Source: Brevundimonas subvibrioides ATCC 15264 (GTDB lineage: Bacteria > Pseudomonadota > Alphaproteobacteria > Caulobacterales > Caulobacteraceae). Taken from it: a stretch of DNA of 64,000 nt. Of this stretch, positions 28,799-37,615 are shown piece by piece. The first letter of the stretch is position 1, and the number at the start of each line of letters is the position of its first letter. The stretch is from the NCBI RefSeq assembly GCF_000144605.1, contig NC_014375.1, positions 3,381,264 through 3,445,263 on the forward strand, given 5' to 3'. Position numbers and translations under genes: made by a program. The notes below the pieces were generated by a model, which worked only from the letters and a program-made list of their open reading frames with translations, made no database searches and had not been told where the DNA came from.

Positions 28799-29425
28799 AT
28801 GAAGTTTCTGGCGCTTGTGGGGATCGTCGGCCTGATCTGGCTGGTGGGGCTGTTCGCCTTCGCCGACCGGGTCCGCAATCTGACGCCTGCCGACGAGCCC
28901 GCCCGCGCCGACGGCATCGTCGCCCTGACCGGCCCCTCGGCCGAGCGGGTCAATGCGGCGGTGCGCCTGCTGGAACAGGACAAGGGCGAGCGGGTGCTGA
29001 TCTCGGGCGTCAACCGCGAGGTCCGACGCCAGGAACTGCGCGAACTGACCCCCGGATCGAACCGGTTGTTCAACTGCTGCGTCGATCTGGGCTTCGAGGC
29101 CGAGGACACCGGCGGCAACGCCCAGGAGATCGCCGCCTGGGCCGGATCCAAGAACTACACGTCCCTGATCGTCGTGACCTCGGACTACCACATGCCGCGC
29201 TCGCTGCTGGAGATCCGGAGCGCGGCCCCGGGTCTGGAGCTGACGCCCTATGCAGTCTCGACGCCATCGCTGGACAACTCGCGCTGGTGGCGCGCGGCGG
29301 TGACGGCGCGGCGCATGACGCTGGAATACATGAAATACCTCGCCGTTCTGGGCCGCGAGGCCGTGCACCGGGTCGTCGGCCACGACGAACGGCCCGAGAC
29401 CCCCGAAGAGGCACCCGCATCTTGA
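28799..29425 (+). CDS. YdcF/ElyC/SanA family (DUF218) protein
   Basis: A 208-residue protein with an N-terminal signal anchor (MKFLALVGIVGLIWLVGLFAF) and a DUF218 domain. The domain includes DGIVALTGPSAERVNAAVRLLEQ, RVLISGVN, and SLIVVTSDYHMPRSLLE, the conserved Thr-Ser-x-Tyr-His-x-x-Arg segment. Related proteins (ElyC, SanA) affect envelope integrity and peptidoglycan precursor recycling in other bacteria, but the reaction is not settled. It follows ftsX by 9 bases and its stop overlaps the TTG of plsC, so it belongs to the ftsEX operon. Confidence 0.85.
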   Translation: MKFLALVGIVGLIWLVGLFAFADRVRNLTPADEPARADGIVALTGPSAERVNAAVRLLEQDKGERVLISGVNREVRRQELRELTPGSNRLFNCCVDLGFEAEDTGGNAQEIAAWAGSKNYTSLIVVTSDYHMPRSLLEIRSAAPGLELTPYAVSTPSLDNSRWWRAAVTARRMTLEYMKYLAVLGREAVHRVVGHDERPETPEEAPAS

Positions 29426-30129
29426 TCGCGCTGCGTTCCCTGGTCTTCGTGGCCTGGCTGTATCTGTCCCTGGCCCTGTTCGCGGTCGGCATGTCCCCGG
29501 CCCTTCTGCTGCCGCACCGGTTCGCCCTGGGGGTCGTCAAGGCCTGGGCCCGGTTCGTCCTGTTCGGCCTGCACCGGATCGCCGGCGTGCGGGTCGAGTT
29601 CCGCGGCCTGGAGCACCGCCCGACCGGCCGGGCCCTGGTCGCCTGCAAGCATCAGGGGATGCTGGACATCATCATCCCCTTCGTCGTGCTCGATGACCCC
29701 TGCATCATCACCAAGAAGGAGCTGATGATCCTGCCGTTCTTCGGCTGGTTCGCCTGGAAGACGAAGATGATCTCGGTGGACCGCTCGGCCGCGTCCAAGG
29801 CGCTGCGCGACATGGTCAAACAGGCCCGCGAGCGCGTCGCCGAGGGCCGCCAGATCTGGATCTTCCCCGAAGGCACGCGGGCCGAGGTCGGGGCCGTGCC
29901 GGACTACAAGCCCGGCGTCGCGGCCCTGTACCGCGACATCGGCAGCCCCTGCTGGCCCGTGGCCACCAACGCCGGCGTCCACTGGCCGGCCCACGGCTTC
30001 CGCCGCTATCCCGGCACCGTGGTCTACGAGTTCCTGCCGCCCATCGAGGCCGAGCTGAAGCGCGCCGTCTTCATGGCCGAGCTGGAGCGCCGCATCGAGA
30101 CCGCGTCGAGCGCCCTGCTTCAGGCCTGA
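29422..30129 (+). CDS. plsC: 1-acyl-sn-glycerol-3-phosphate acyltransferase
   Basis: A 235-residue membrane-bound acyltransferase that makes phosphatidic acid from lysophosphatidic acid. The N-terminal helix is LIALRSLVFVAWLYLSLALF. The catalytic His-x4-Asp box is HQGMLD; a second conserved block is WIFPEGTR, and KPGVAALYRDIGSPCWPVA is the third. The TTG start overlaps the stop of the YdcF-like gene (TTGA at 29422-29425); the frame is open upstream to 29287, inside that gene. It ends close to the convergent AraC gene, overlapping by 10 bases. Confidence 0.9.
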   Translation: MIALRSLVFVAWLYLSLALFAVGMSPALLLPHRFALGVVKAWARFVLFGLHRIAGVRVEFRGLEHRPTGRALVACKHQGMLDIIIPFVVLDDPCIITKKELMILPFFGWFAWKTKMISVDRSAASKALRDMVKQARERVAEGRQIWIFPEGTRAEVGAVPDYKPGVAALYRDIGSPCWPVATNAGVHWPAHGFRRYPGTVVYEFLPPIEAELKRAVFMAELERRIETASSALLQA

Positions 30130-30977
30130 GCCCGCCGGAACTGGCTGGGCGAGACCCCGGTCGCATCGCGGAAGGCCCGGGCGAAACGGCTGGGGCTGTC
30201 ATAGCCGACGGCTGCCGCGACATCGGTGATCGATCGTTCCGGCTGCACCAGAAGGCGCTGTGCCACCGTCAGCCGCCGGAGCCGGATCCAGCCCGCGGGC
30301 GGCATTCCCATCGACTCCTTGAACGACCGGGCGAAGTGGAACGGCGACAGACCCGTCAGCGCGGCGAGGTCGGCATTCCGGATCGGGCGATCCAGCCTCG
30401 CCTCCACATGCTCGCGCACGACGCCGAGTTGCCGTGCCGTGAGCCCGCCCCGCGTCGCCTCACGGGCCCGCGTGCGCGCGATCCGGACCAGTGTGAGGAG
30501 CAGGGTGTCCAGCACGGAGGCATTCAGGGCCTGATCCTCCGGCGATGACGACTGGGCGAGCTGTTCGACGAGACCGGTCACCACAGGATCGACCAGGACC
30601 CGGCCACGCAGCGGCGACAGCGGACACCCCGGATTCCCGACAAGCCCCCTTCGGTAAAAGGCCTCGGGCGGGATGGACAGCAGGAGCACGTCCTGCGCCG
30701 CATGGGCCGCCATGACGGCGTCCGCGCCCGCAGGAGCCAGCAGATAGTAGTCGGGAGCGACACAGGCCTTGAGCCGGGCCGGGTCGGGTCGCTCCATGGA
30801 CCGCTCGCGCGCCACGAGGTTGATGCGAACCGCCAGCTGAAGCCCGTCGCCCGCCTGGAGGCGCACCGGACCGTTCGGTCGGGCCAGGCGCCTGAGGCGC
30901 GCGCCGTCACCCAATCCCGCAGGATTGAGCTCGACCCAGGCAGGATCGGGCGCGCGTGTTTCTCCAGGCCCCGACAC
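30120..30977 (-). CDS. AraC family transcriptional regulator
   Basis: A regulator of about 285 residues. The C-terminal 100 residues hold the two helix-turn-helix units of AraC/XylS proteins: NADLAALTGLSPFHFARSFKE and ITDVAAAVGYDSPSRFARAF, ending VSPSQFRRAQA. The N-terminal 170 residues are a poorly conserved sensing domain. The frame runs up to an ATG at 31031, but that would overlap the divergent gene start at 31022, so the GTG at 30977 is a reasonable choice; the start is uncertain. It probably controls the divergent secreted hydrolase gene, as is common for such pairs. Ligand unknown. Confidence 0.85.
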   Translation of the reverse strand: MSGPGETRAPDPAWVELNPAGLGDGARLRRLARPNGPVRLQAGDGLQLAVRINLVARERSMERPDPARLKACVAPDYYLLAPAGADAVMAAHAAQDVLLLSIPPEAFYRRGLVGNPGCPLSPLRGRVLVDPVVTGLVEQLAQSSSPEDQALNASVLDTLLLTLVRIARTRAREATRGGLTARQLGVVREHVEARLDRPIRNADLAALTGLSPFHFARSFKESMGMPPAGWIRLRRLTVAQRLLVQPERSITDVAAAVGYDSPSRFARAFRDATGVSPSQFRRAQA

Positions 30978-31021
30978 TGTCCCTCGCCCGCCTGACGGGT
31001 CGTTCACCGAGGAACTCGAAG

Positions 31022-31747
31022 ATGCGTCCATTGATCCTGACCCTCGCCGCCGCCCTGATGCTGACCCACGGTGCCGGTGCCGCCCGCGCCCAGAGCGTCA
31101 CGGCCCCCGCAGCCCTGACCACACCGGACGTCGACGACACCGTGCTGATCTATGTGGATTACGTCACCGGCCTGGACAACCTGATCACCACGATCCCCGG
31201 CCCCCAGTTCCGGAACAACATCACCGCCTTCGCGAAGTTCAATCCGCTGTTCAGGGTGCCGACGATCGTCCTGGGTGAGGAGAACGACTACTACGGGACC
31301 TTCCTGCCCGAGATCACGGCCAACGTGACCCACGGCGTCCACCGCTTCAACCGGACCGGCGTGTCCGGCTATACGCCCGCGGTCGCGGCGTGGCTGGCCG
31401 CAACGGGCCGCAGGACGGTCGTGATCGGCGGCATCTCGATCGACAACTGCACGCTCCAGACCGTGCTGGACCTCCGGCGCGCCGGATACACGGTCTATGT
31501 CATCTCCGACGTGTCGGGATCCAACAGCGCGCTGGCGGAGTCGGATGCGCTGGCGACGATGCGATCCGCGGGAGCCGTGACCGGCGGATGGCTGACCATC
31601 CTGACCAGCCTCGGCCGGGATTTCGCCGACCCCGACTATGGCCGGGGCATGATGGGCATCATCCAGGCCCACTGGCCGGCCTCGACCACCGGCACGGTGA
31701 ACGACACCACGCCGGACGGCCACGGCATGCAGCTGCCTCGCGGTTAG
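31022..31747 (+). CDS. Secreted isochorismatase-family hydrolase
   Basis: A 241-residue protein with a signal peptide (MRPLILTLAAALMLTHGAGAARAQ) and an isochorismatase-like cysteine hydrolase fold. Candidate catalytic Asp lies in VDDTVLIYVDYVTG, and the nucleophile Cys is in IGGISIDNCTLQTVLDLRRAGY followed by VYVISDVSGSNSA. A periplasmic location is unusual, since most isochorismatase-like enzymes are cytoplasmic. The substrate is unknown. AGGA lies 8-9 bases before the ATG at 31022. It is divergent from an AraC regulator that may control it. The TAG stop overlaps the convergent hisC stop. Confidence 0.8.
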   Translation: MRPLILTLAAALMLTHGAGAARAQSVTAPAALTTPDVDDTVLIYVDYVTGLDNLITTIPGPQFRNNITAFAKFNPLFRVPTIVLGEENDYYGTFLPEITANVTHGVHRFNRTGVSGYTPAVAAWLAATGRRTVVIGGISIDNCTLQTVLDLRRAGYTVYVISDVSGSNSALAESDALATMRSAGAVTGGWLTILTSLGRDFADPDYGRGMMGIIQAHWPASTTGTVNDTTPDGHGMQLPRG

Positions 31748-32844
31748 GTCGCGGCGAACTCGCTGAGGGCATCGATGACCGCGCGGTTCTGGTCCTCGGT
31801 GCCCACGGTGATGCGCAGGCCGTCGTGGATGCCGTAGCCGCCGACGGCGCGGACGATGATGCCCTTCGAGTTCAGGTAGTCGTTGGCGGCGGCCGCCGTG
31901 CGCTTGCCGTCCCTGAACAGGACCAGGATGAAGTTGCCCGCGCTGGGCAGGACCTCGAAGCCGAAGCCGCGGATGGCCTGGGTCAGGCGAGGCCGCCAGG
32001 TCTGGACCAGCTCACGCGAGGCGGTCTGGTGCGCCTCGTCGGCGATGGCGGCGGTGGCGGCGTCCAGACCCGGTACCGAGACGTTGAACGGCAGGCGGAT
32101 GCGGTCGACGGCCTCCGCCACCGCCAGCGGCGCATAGCCGAAGCCGACGCGAAGGCCACCGAGGCCGTGGATCTTGGAGAAGGTCCGGGTGACGATGATG
32201 TTGGCCGCCTCGCGCGCCAGTGGCAGGGCGGTCTCCCAGTCCGACTCGACCACGAACTCGGCATAGGCCTCGTCGACCACCAGCAGGATATGGGGCGGCA
32301 GGGCCTCGTGCAGGCGGCGGATTTCCTCGCCGGAGTTGTAGCTGCCGGTCGGGTTGGAGGGATTGGAGACGTAGACGATCTTCGTCCGCTCATCGACCTG
32401 GGCCAGCAGGGCGTCGACCTCGGCCTTGTAGCCGGGCTCCGGGGCCAGCTTGACCTGGGCCTCGCAGCCCAGGGCGCTGATGCGATAGGCGAGGAAGCCG
32501 TACTCGCCCGTGACGATGTTGTCGCCGGGCGACAGATAGGTCTGGTTCAGCAGGGCGAAGACCTCGTCCGAACCGTTGCCGAAGATCAGCCGGTCCGGCT
32601 CCAGACCGTGATGGTCGGCGACCGCGGCGCGCAGCTTGCCCGCGCGACCGTCCGGGTACAGATGAATGGACTTCAGCGCCGCCTCATAGGCGGCGCGGGC
32701 CTTGGGCCCGGACCCCAGGGCGTTCTCGTTGGACGACAGCTTCATCGGCTCGGCGATGCCGGCCAGCACGGACTTGCCGCCGACGTAGGGGGCGATGTCG
32801 AGGATGCCGGGCTTGGGAGCAGGAGCGGTCGTGACGTCGGTCAT
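31744..32844 (-). CDS. hisC: Histidinol-phosphate aminotransferase
   Basis: A 366-residue PLP-dependent fold-type I aminotransferase for histidine synthesis (imidazole acetol-phosphate to histidinol phosphate). Many homologues also act on aromatic amino acids. Landmarks are KLSSNENALGSGPKA, VSNPSNPTGSY, LVVDEAYAEF and TFSKIHGLGGLRVG, where Lys224 would bind PLP. The C-terminal GGYGIHDGLRITVG carries the substrate-binding Arg. It follows the hypothetical gene at 32853 by 8 bases on the same strand; that gene may be chorismate-related, which would favour an aromatic role. Confidence 0.92.
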   Translation of the reverse strand: MTDVTTAPAPKPGILDIAPYVGGKSVLAGIAEPMKLSSNENALGSGPKARAAYEAALKSIHLYPDGRAGKLRAAVADHHGLEPDRLIFGNGSDEVFALLNQTYLSPGDNIVTGEYGFLAYRISALGCEAQVKLAPEPGYKAEVDALLAQVDERTKIVYVSNPSNPTGSYNSGEEIRRLHEALPPHILLVVDEAYAEFVVESDWETALPLAREAANIIVTRTFSKIHGLGGLRVGFGYAPLAVAEAVDRIRLPFNVSVPGLDAATAAIADEAHQTASRELVQTWRPRLTQAIRGFGFEVLPSAGNFILVLFRDGKRTAAAANDYLNSKGIIVRAVGGYGIHDGLRITVGTEDQNRAVIDALSEFAAT

Positions 32845-32852
32845 GCGGACTC

Positions 32853-33560
32853 TCAGAACAGGGGGGCGGCGCCGATCACGCCCTTCAGGGCGCCGGGGGC
32901 TGCCGGGAGCCGCCCGTCTTCGGCCTGCACATAGCCCGCGAGCATGAACAGCTTCAACCCGCCAGCGGCGGCGAGCGGCCGGGCGACGAAGCCGCAGGCC
33001 GCCAGCGCCTCGACGATCCGGGCGTCCGGCAAGCGCGCGTCGGTGACCCAGAAGGTGCGGTCGTCGCCGGTCGGCCCGGTCGGGGCGGCGGCGACGCGGA
33101 GCGCGGCGGGCAGGCCATGACGATCATCGGGAAGCGCCGCGATGACCCGCAGCTCCGGCCGGGCCAGAAGCTTGCCCCACCAGGGACGGACCGAGGCGAC
33201 ATCGATCAGGGCGTGGGCCCCGGCCGCGACCTGGGCCAGAGCGGCGTCCGGGTCGGCGACCGCACGGGCCGACAGGCCGAACCGGTCGGCGGCCAGCAGC
33301 TGCGCCGCGGCCCCGGCGACGACCATCGCGGTTCCGGCCCTTGCCTCGATGCGACCCCACAGGGCGCGCAGCATGGCGGCCTGATGCACGTCGTCGGCCT
33401 CGGCCAGCAGGGCGCGCAGGGCCAGGGTCGATTCGTCGGGCGACGCGTCCTGTCCCGCCGCCAGTCGTGCGGTCAGGGCCTCGATCAGGGCGTGATCCAG
33501 CTTCAGCCGGTCGGTGTCGACGCGGGGTTCTTCCAGCAGGGCACCGTGCTTGCGCGCCAT
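32853..33560 (-). CDS. Hypothetical protein, possibly chorismate mutase-related
   Basis: A 235-residue soluble protein. The N-terminal 75 residues are helical (DHALIEALTARLAAGQDASP; ALRALLAEADDVHQAAMLRA; LWGRIEARAG) and loosely resemble a type II chorismate mutase helix bundle. The remainder is alpha/beta (ALIDVASVRPWWGKLLARPE). The resemblance is weak and no active-site residues can be assigned with confidence. The gene lies 8 bases upstream of hisC and 16 bases after the DUF2125 gene on the same strand. Such genes beside hisC are common in Caulobacterales. Confidence 0.6.
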   Translation of the reverse strand: MARKHGALLEEPRVDTDRLKLDHALIEALTARLAAGQDASPDESTLALRALLAEADDVHQAAMLRALWGRIEARAGTAMVVAGAAAQLLAADRFGLSARAVADPDAALAQVAAGAHALIDVASVRPWWGKLLARPELRVIAALPDDRHGLPAALRVAAAPTGPTGDDRTFWVTDARLPDARIVEALAACGFVARPLAAAGGLKLFMLAGYVQAEDGRLPAAPGALKGVIGAAPLF

Positions 33561-33576
33561 GAGCTCCCCTCCGGCG

Positions 33577-34623
33577 TCAGAACAGCTTGGGGGCCGGGGC
33601 CAGGGCGAAGGGACCCAGGAAGGTCCGGCCCTCGCGGAAGACGAGCGACAGGTTCACGTCCTCATTGCCCTGAACGGCCGCGGCGGCCGTCGCCCCCGCG
33701 GCCCCGGCCCGGTTGACGGCGCCCGAGCCCGAGCCCGCCAGACCGGCGATCGCGGCCATGGGCTGTCTGGCCTGCAGCGCGACGGTGCCCTGAAGGCGGC
33801 CGTCGGGGGTGGCCGACAGCACGTCGCTGGACAGGGTGGCGGCGCTGTCGCCCGCCGACAGCTCGCCGCGCACGGCGGTGAAACGGCCCCCCGCGCGGGT
33901 CCAGGCCGAGAAGATGCCGGCCGCGTCCGCGCCCTGCAGCCGGTTGGCGTCCTCGACCACGGTCTCGATCTGGGCGGTGAGCTTGCCGTTGCGCGCCATC
34001 CCCTCGACCGGACCGCCCGGACGGCCTTCGGCGTCGATCAGGCGGAACAGGACGTCGACGCTGTTCTCCACGCCCGGCGTGGTCGACGGGGCCAGGTGCG
34101 GCCGCAGATAGAATTCGATCTTGCCGGCGCGCGAGATCGGGAACACCTCGGCCCCCTGATGCACGGTGAAGACGGGCTGCTGCAGCTCGACCGCCAGATT
34201 GGGCCAGCGCTGGGACAGGCCGTGGACGCTGGCGCGGATGTAGGGGGCCCCGATGGCGACCTTGCCCTTGCCCGCGCGGTTGAGCACCAGTCCGTCATCG
34301 GCGGCGATCACCCATTTGTCCGGGTTCCAGGCATTGGCCTCGGCGGCCAGTTGCGGCGCGGCCAGGGCATGACCGGACGGAGCGGTGACCGAGACGTTCC
34401 CGGCCTCCAGCCGCACCCGGAAGGGCCAGCCCGAGGTGCCCAGCCCCGTATAGGCCACCGTCCAGCCGGACCCCCGCATGGCCTCGACCTGCGCCACGAG
34501 CCGCGTCTGCACCTGATGGGCCAGATAGAACCACCAGCCCGACCAGACGGCGAGCGCGATCAGGAACAGGCCGATCGGCGCGAACAGGCCGGAGCGTTTG
34601 TGGCGGGGGGCGGCGTCGGTCAT
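33577..34623 (-). CDS. DUF2125 family protein
   Basis: A 348-residue protein with an N-terminal membrane anchor (FAPIGLFLIALAVWSGWWFYLA) and a long beta-rich extracytoplasmic domain. The segments VAYTGLGTSGWPFRVRLEAGNVSVTAP and ANAWNPDKWVIAADDGLVL match the DUF2125 family of alphaproteobacteria. No enzyme motif is visible. An Ala/Gly-rich insertion lies near the C-terminus (AGAAGATAAAAVQG). Function unknown; the anchor and beta architecture suggest an envelope role. Confidence 0.8.
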   Translation of the reverse strand: MTDAAPRHKRSGLFAPIGLFLIALAVWSGWWFYLAHQVQTRLVAQVEAMRGSGWTVAYTGLGTSGWPFRVRLEAGNVSVTAPSGHALAAPQLAAEANAWNPDKWVIAADDGLVLNRAGKGKVAIGAPYIRASVHGLSQRWPNLAVELQQPVFTVHQGAEVFPISRAGKIEFYLRPHLAPSTTPGVENSVDVLFRLIDAEGRPGGPVEGMARNGKLTAQIETVVEDANRLQGADAAGIFSAWTRAGGRFTAVRGELSAGDSAATLSSDVLSATPDGRLQGTVALQARQPMAAIAGLAGSGSGAVNRAGAAGATAAAAVQGNEDVNLSLVFREGRTFLGPFALAPAPKLF

Positions 34624-34719
34624 TCAGGCCTTTTGCCGCATCCGGCCGCGCGTGGCGAGACTGCGCGACGTTTGCGCCCGGGCCGTACCGCCGCACGTCG
34701 ACAGTCCTGCGCAGACCCG

Positions 34720-35883
34720 TCAGACAAGCCCATCCAGCGTGGGCGCTTCGGCGCTGCTGGCGGGAAAGACCCGGGCATCCAGGGCGGCCCGGTCGATCCC
34801 GACGTGGTCCCGCAACACGCCCTTGAACACGGACCGGATATCGAGCGTCGGGGCCAGGTCGCGGCCCTCGAAAAGGCGGTTCTCCGCCAGGGTGGGCCAG
34901 TCGCCGATCATGCCGCCCGGCTTCAGCGCCCCGCCGGCGAGCAGAAGGGCCGAGCCGGTCCCGTGGTCGGTGCCTCCCGTCCCGTTGGCGCGGGCCGTCC
35001 GACCGAACTCGGTGGCCAGGACGACGATGGTCCGGCTCCAGTCATCACCAAGGCCGGTGCGCAACCCTGAAATCACCTGGTCCAGACCCGTCAGACGCGC
35101 CTGCAACTGGCCCACCTGTCGCGCGTGGGTGTCCCAGCCGTCGACCGACAGGGCGACCACGTCGGCCCCGTCCGGCCCCGTCATCAGCCGGGCGACCGCC
35201 TGTCCCAGACCCGCGACGTCGTTGCGGGCCAGACGCCCGTCCCCGCCCATCGCCATGGCCTGCGCCTCGGTCTGCAGGCCGGCCGCGAGATTGTCGGCCA
35301 GCAGACGATCCTCCGCATAGAGATCCTGCAACAGCGAAGCCATCCGGTCCTCGGACCCGGTCCGTCCCCCCGGGGCCCAGCTGGACGTCGCTGCCGATCC
35401 CCTCAGGATCAGCGGCGTCTGGGCCCCGATCGAGAGACCCTTCACGCCCCCCGTGGCCGCCAGGGCCCGGTTCAGCCAGCCGTCGGTCTGCTGCCTCAGA
35501 CCCTCACCGCCGTTCTCAAGCACATCCTGGGCATCGAAGTGGGAGCGGACGCGGACGGGGATGGCCACGGCTGGAGCGAACCGCAACTGGCCCTGGCCAT
35601 GCAGCGCATGCAGTCCGGCCAGAGAGGGATGAAGGCTGAAGCCGTCGGACAGGGCCAGACTGTCCTCGATGGCCAGCGCGCCGCGCAGCGGTCGGTAATC
35701 GGGATCGTTCCCCGGCACGACCACGGACAGTCCGTCCATGGCCCCCCGGGCAATGACGACGACCAGCTTGTTCCGGGGTCCCGAAGCGGTCCGGGCTCCG
35801 GCCTGTCCCGCAAAGGCCAGGCTGACACCGGCGGCGGAGGCACCCAGAAGGAAGCGGCGGGTGAGGTCGATCGAACGGGTCAT
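34720..35883 (-). CDS. DUF1501 family secreted protein (Tat substrate)
   Basis: A 387-residue protein. A twin-arginine signal is visible (TRRFLLGASAAGVSLAFAG), indicating export in folded form. The DUF1501 body has sulfatase-like/alkaline phosphatase-like elements: KLVVVIARGAMDGLSVVVPG near the start, DVVALSVDGWDTHARQVGQL, VVLATEFGRTARANGTGGTDHGTG and LLAGGALKPGGMIGDWP. The His-Gly and Asp-His pattern could bind metal. DUF1501 genes are nearly always next to DUF1800, as here; the start overlaps its stop (ATGA at 35880-35883). The frame is open upstream, but only this start gives a signal peptide. Function unknown. Confidence 0.88.
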   Translation of the reverse strand: MTRSIDLTRRFLLGASAAGVSLAFAGQAGARTASGPRNKLVVVIARGAMDGLSVVVPGNDPDYRPLRGALAIEDSLALSDGFSLHPSLAGLHALHGQGQLRFAPAVAIPVRVRSHFDAQDVLENGGEGLRQQTDGWLNRALAATGGVKGLSIGAQTPLILRGSAATSSWAPGGRTGSEDRMASLLQDLYAEDRLLADNLAAGLQTEAQAMAMGGDGRLARNDVAGLGQAVARLMTGPDGADVVALSVDGWDTHARQVGQLQARLTGLDQVISGLRTGLGDDWSRTIVVLATEFGRTARANGTGGTDHGTGSALLLAGGALKPGGMIGDWPTLAENRLFEGRDLAPTLDIRSVFKGVLRDHVGIDRAALDARVFPASSAEAPTLDGLV

Positions 35884-37424
35884 CGGCGCTGAAACTCCGG
35901 AGACATGAGAAACAGGGTCAGGGCTTCGGGCCGGCTCTCGGCGCGGGCGATGGCCAGGCGGGTGCGTTCGCCAAGGCGCGGACCGAGGGCCGCGGCGGCC
36001 ACGGCGTTCGGATCGGCGGCCCGGGCGCGATCGGCGGCGGTGCGCGACCAGTCCAGCCGCTTGACCAGGGCATCGGGTCCGGCCCAGTCGGCTGCGGTGT
36101 CGGGCCATCCCTCCGGCGACGGCGCGCTCTGCGGCGGCTGGCCCATGGCGACCAGGGCCTGGCGCAGAGGCGGCACCTGCTGCGGCTCGGTGCCGAAGGC
36201 GCGGTGCGCGGACACGACGAAGTCGTAGGGCGTCTTGACCTTGGCCGGAGCCGGCTGCCAGGCCTCGGGGGCCGAGATCAGGGCACGGGCCACGACGGAC
36301 AGATCGCCGCCCGACGTCGTCCAGGCCCGCTCCAGCGCCGCCACCAGGGCCGGCGGCGGATCGTCCGCCACGAAATGGGACGCGATCTTGCGGGCCAGTC
36401 GGCGCGCGGTCTCGGGGCGGCCGGCCAGATCCTTCAGGATGGCCTCGCCCTGCGCGCGACCGGTGTCTCCATATCGGCGGCCCAGCACGGTCCGCTCGCC
36501 CGGCTCATGCACGACGGGGCGATAGACGAAGCCATGGTGCCCCGGCTCGCCGGCGATCGCCGGGGCCATACCGCGACGCCCGCGCCGCCCGCCGCGCCCC
36601 GCCGCGGCCATGGCCTCACGAGCGGCCGGAATGGACCAGCCGGTCAGGGCGCGGGCGAACTCGGTGACGTCGGCCTGGGTGTAGCCGGCCTCGGACCCGA
36701 CCGTGTGCAGCTCCATGATCTCGCGGGCCAGGTTCTCGTTCAGGCCCGCATTGCGCCGCTGGCCCGCCACGCTGTTCGGCCCTACGGACTGGGCCTGATC
36801 CAGATAGAGCAGCATGGCGGGGTGTTGCTCGGCGGTCAGGGCCAAGGTCTCGAACGGCCCGAACACATGCGGGCGGATGGCCTCGCGCTCATAGGCATCG
36901 AGAAAGATCGCAGACTGGAATTTGGTGGCCGAGGCCGTGAAATGGTTGGCCCAGAACAGGGCCCAGCGCTCGGCGAACCCGTCCGGGGTGCTCGCCGCGA
37001 GCCGCGCCCGCGCCAGAAAGCCTTCGGCGGCTCCCCGTGCCAGGGCCTGACGGCTGTCGCGACGGGCGTCGAAGGCGGCCTGGGCCACCGGATCGGCGGG
37101 TCGATTGGGCGCGGCGCCGGCGGGATCCGTCATCGCGCCTCCCGCCATGGCCTGCATCGTTCCGCCCGCACCGGACACCGTTTCAGCCTCGCGCCCCGGC
37201 GCGCGACGCGCCTGGCCGGCCTGCCGGTAGCCCAGGAAGGCCTGCATCTGATCGGTCGACGAAGGGGCGGCACCGGACGGCAGGACCGCCCCGGACGGTC
37301 GGATCTGCGCCTCCAGCCAGTCGCGCGGATCGGCTGCGACGTGATCGAGCTCACCGGGGCCAGCGCCCATGCCGAACCGGGTCAGTGCGATGGCGGCTTG
37401 CAGCGTGTTTTCGTTCCGAGCCAC
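35880..37424 (-). CDS. DUF1800 family protein
   Basis: A 514-residue protein of the DUF1800 family. It begins AAIALTRFGMGAGPGELD and includes RWALFWANHFTASATKFQSA, LAREIMELHTVGSEAGYTQADVTEFARALTGW and a HGFVYRPVVHEPGERTVLG segment. The conserved Leu-Ala-Arg-Glu-Xaa-Met-Glu-Leu-His-Thr core is present. No clear signal peptide is seen. It is upstream of and coupled to the DUF1501 gene, its usual partner in many bacteria. The role is unestablished; a complex with the Tat-exported partner is plausible but inferred. Confidence 0.88.
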   Translation of the reverse strand: MARNENTLQAAIALTRFGMGAGPGELDHVAADPRDWLEAQIRPSGAVLPSGAAPSSTDQMQAFLGYRQAGQARRAPGREAETVSGAGGTMQAMAGGAMTDPAGAAPNRPADPVAQAAFDARRDSRQALARGAAEGFLARARLAASTPDGFAERWALFWANHFTASATKFQSAIFLDAYEREAIRPHVFGPFETLALTAEQHPAMLLYLDQAQSVGPNSVAGQRRNAGLNENLAREIMELHTVGSEAGYTQADVTEFARALTGWSIPAAREAMAAAGRGGRRGRRGMAPAIAGEPGHHGFVYRPVVHEPGERTVLGRRYGDTGRAQGEAILKDLAGRPETARRLARKIASHFVADDPPPALVAALERAWTTSGGDLSVVARALISAPEAWQPAPAKVKTPYDFVVSAHRAFGTEPQQVPPLRQALVAMGQPPQSAPSPEGWPDTAADWAGPDALVKRLDWSRTAADRARAADPNAVAAAALGPRLGERTRLAIARAESRPEALTLFLMSPEFQRR

Positions 37425-37615
37425 GGCGTACTCCCGATCCGTCCACTGAAGATGAAACGCCGAAGGGGCCGGAGTCCGTCGCCAACACCCGCTTCAGGGC
37501 TTGTCCATGCCGCGATGATCGTCGAACCTGACCGGGAGAGGCGTTCACCGGGGGTGTGGGGCCTGGGCCGGGTTTTGCCTGCGAGCAGGCGTCGCCGGTC
37601 GGTGGGGGGCGATCC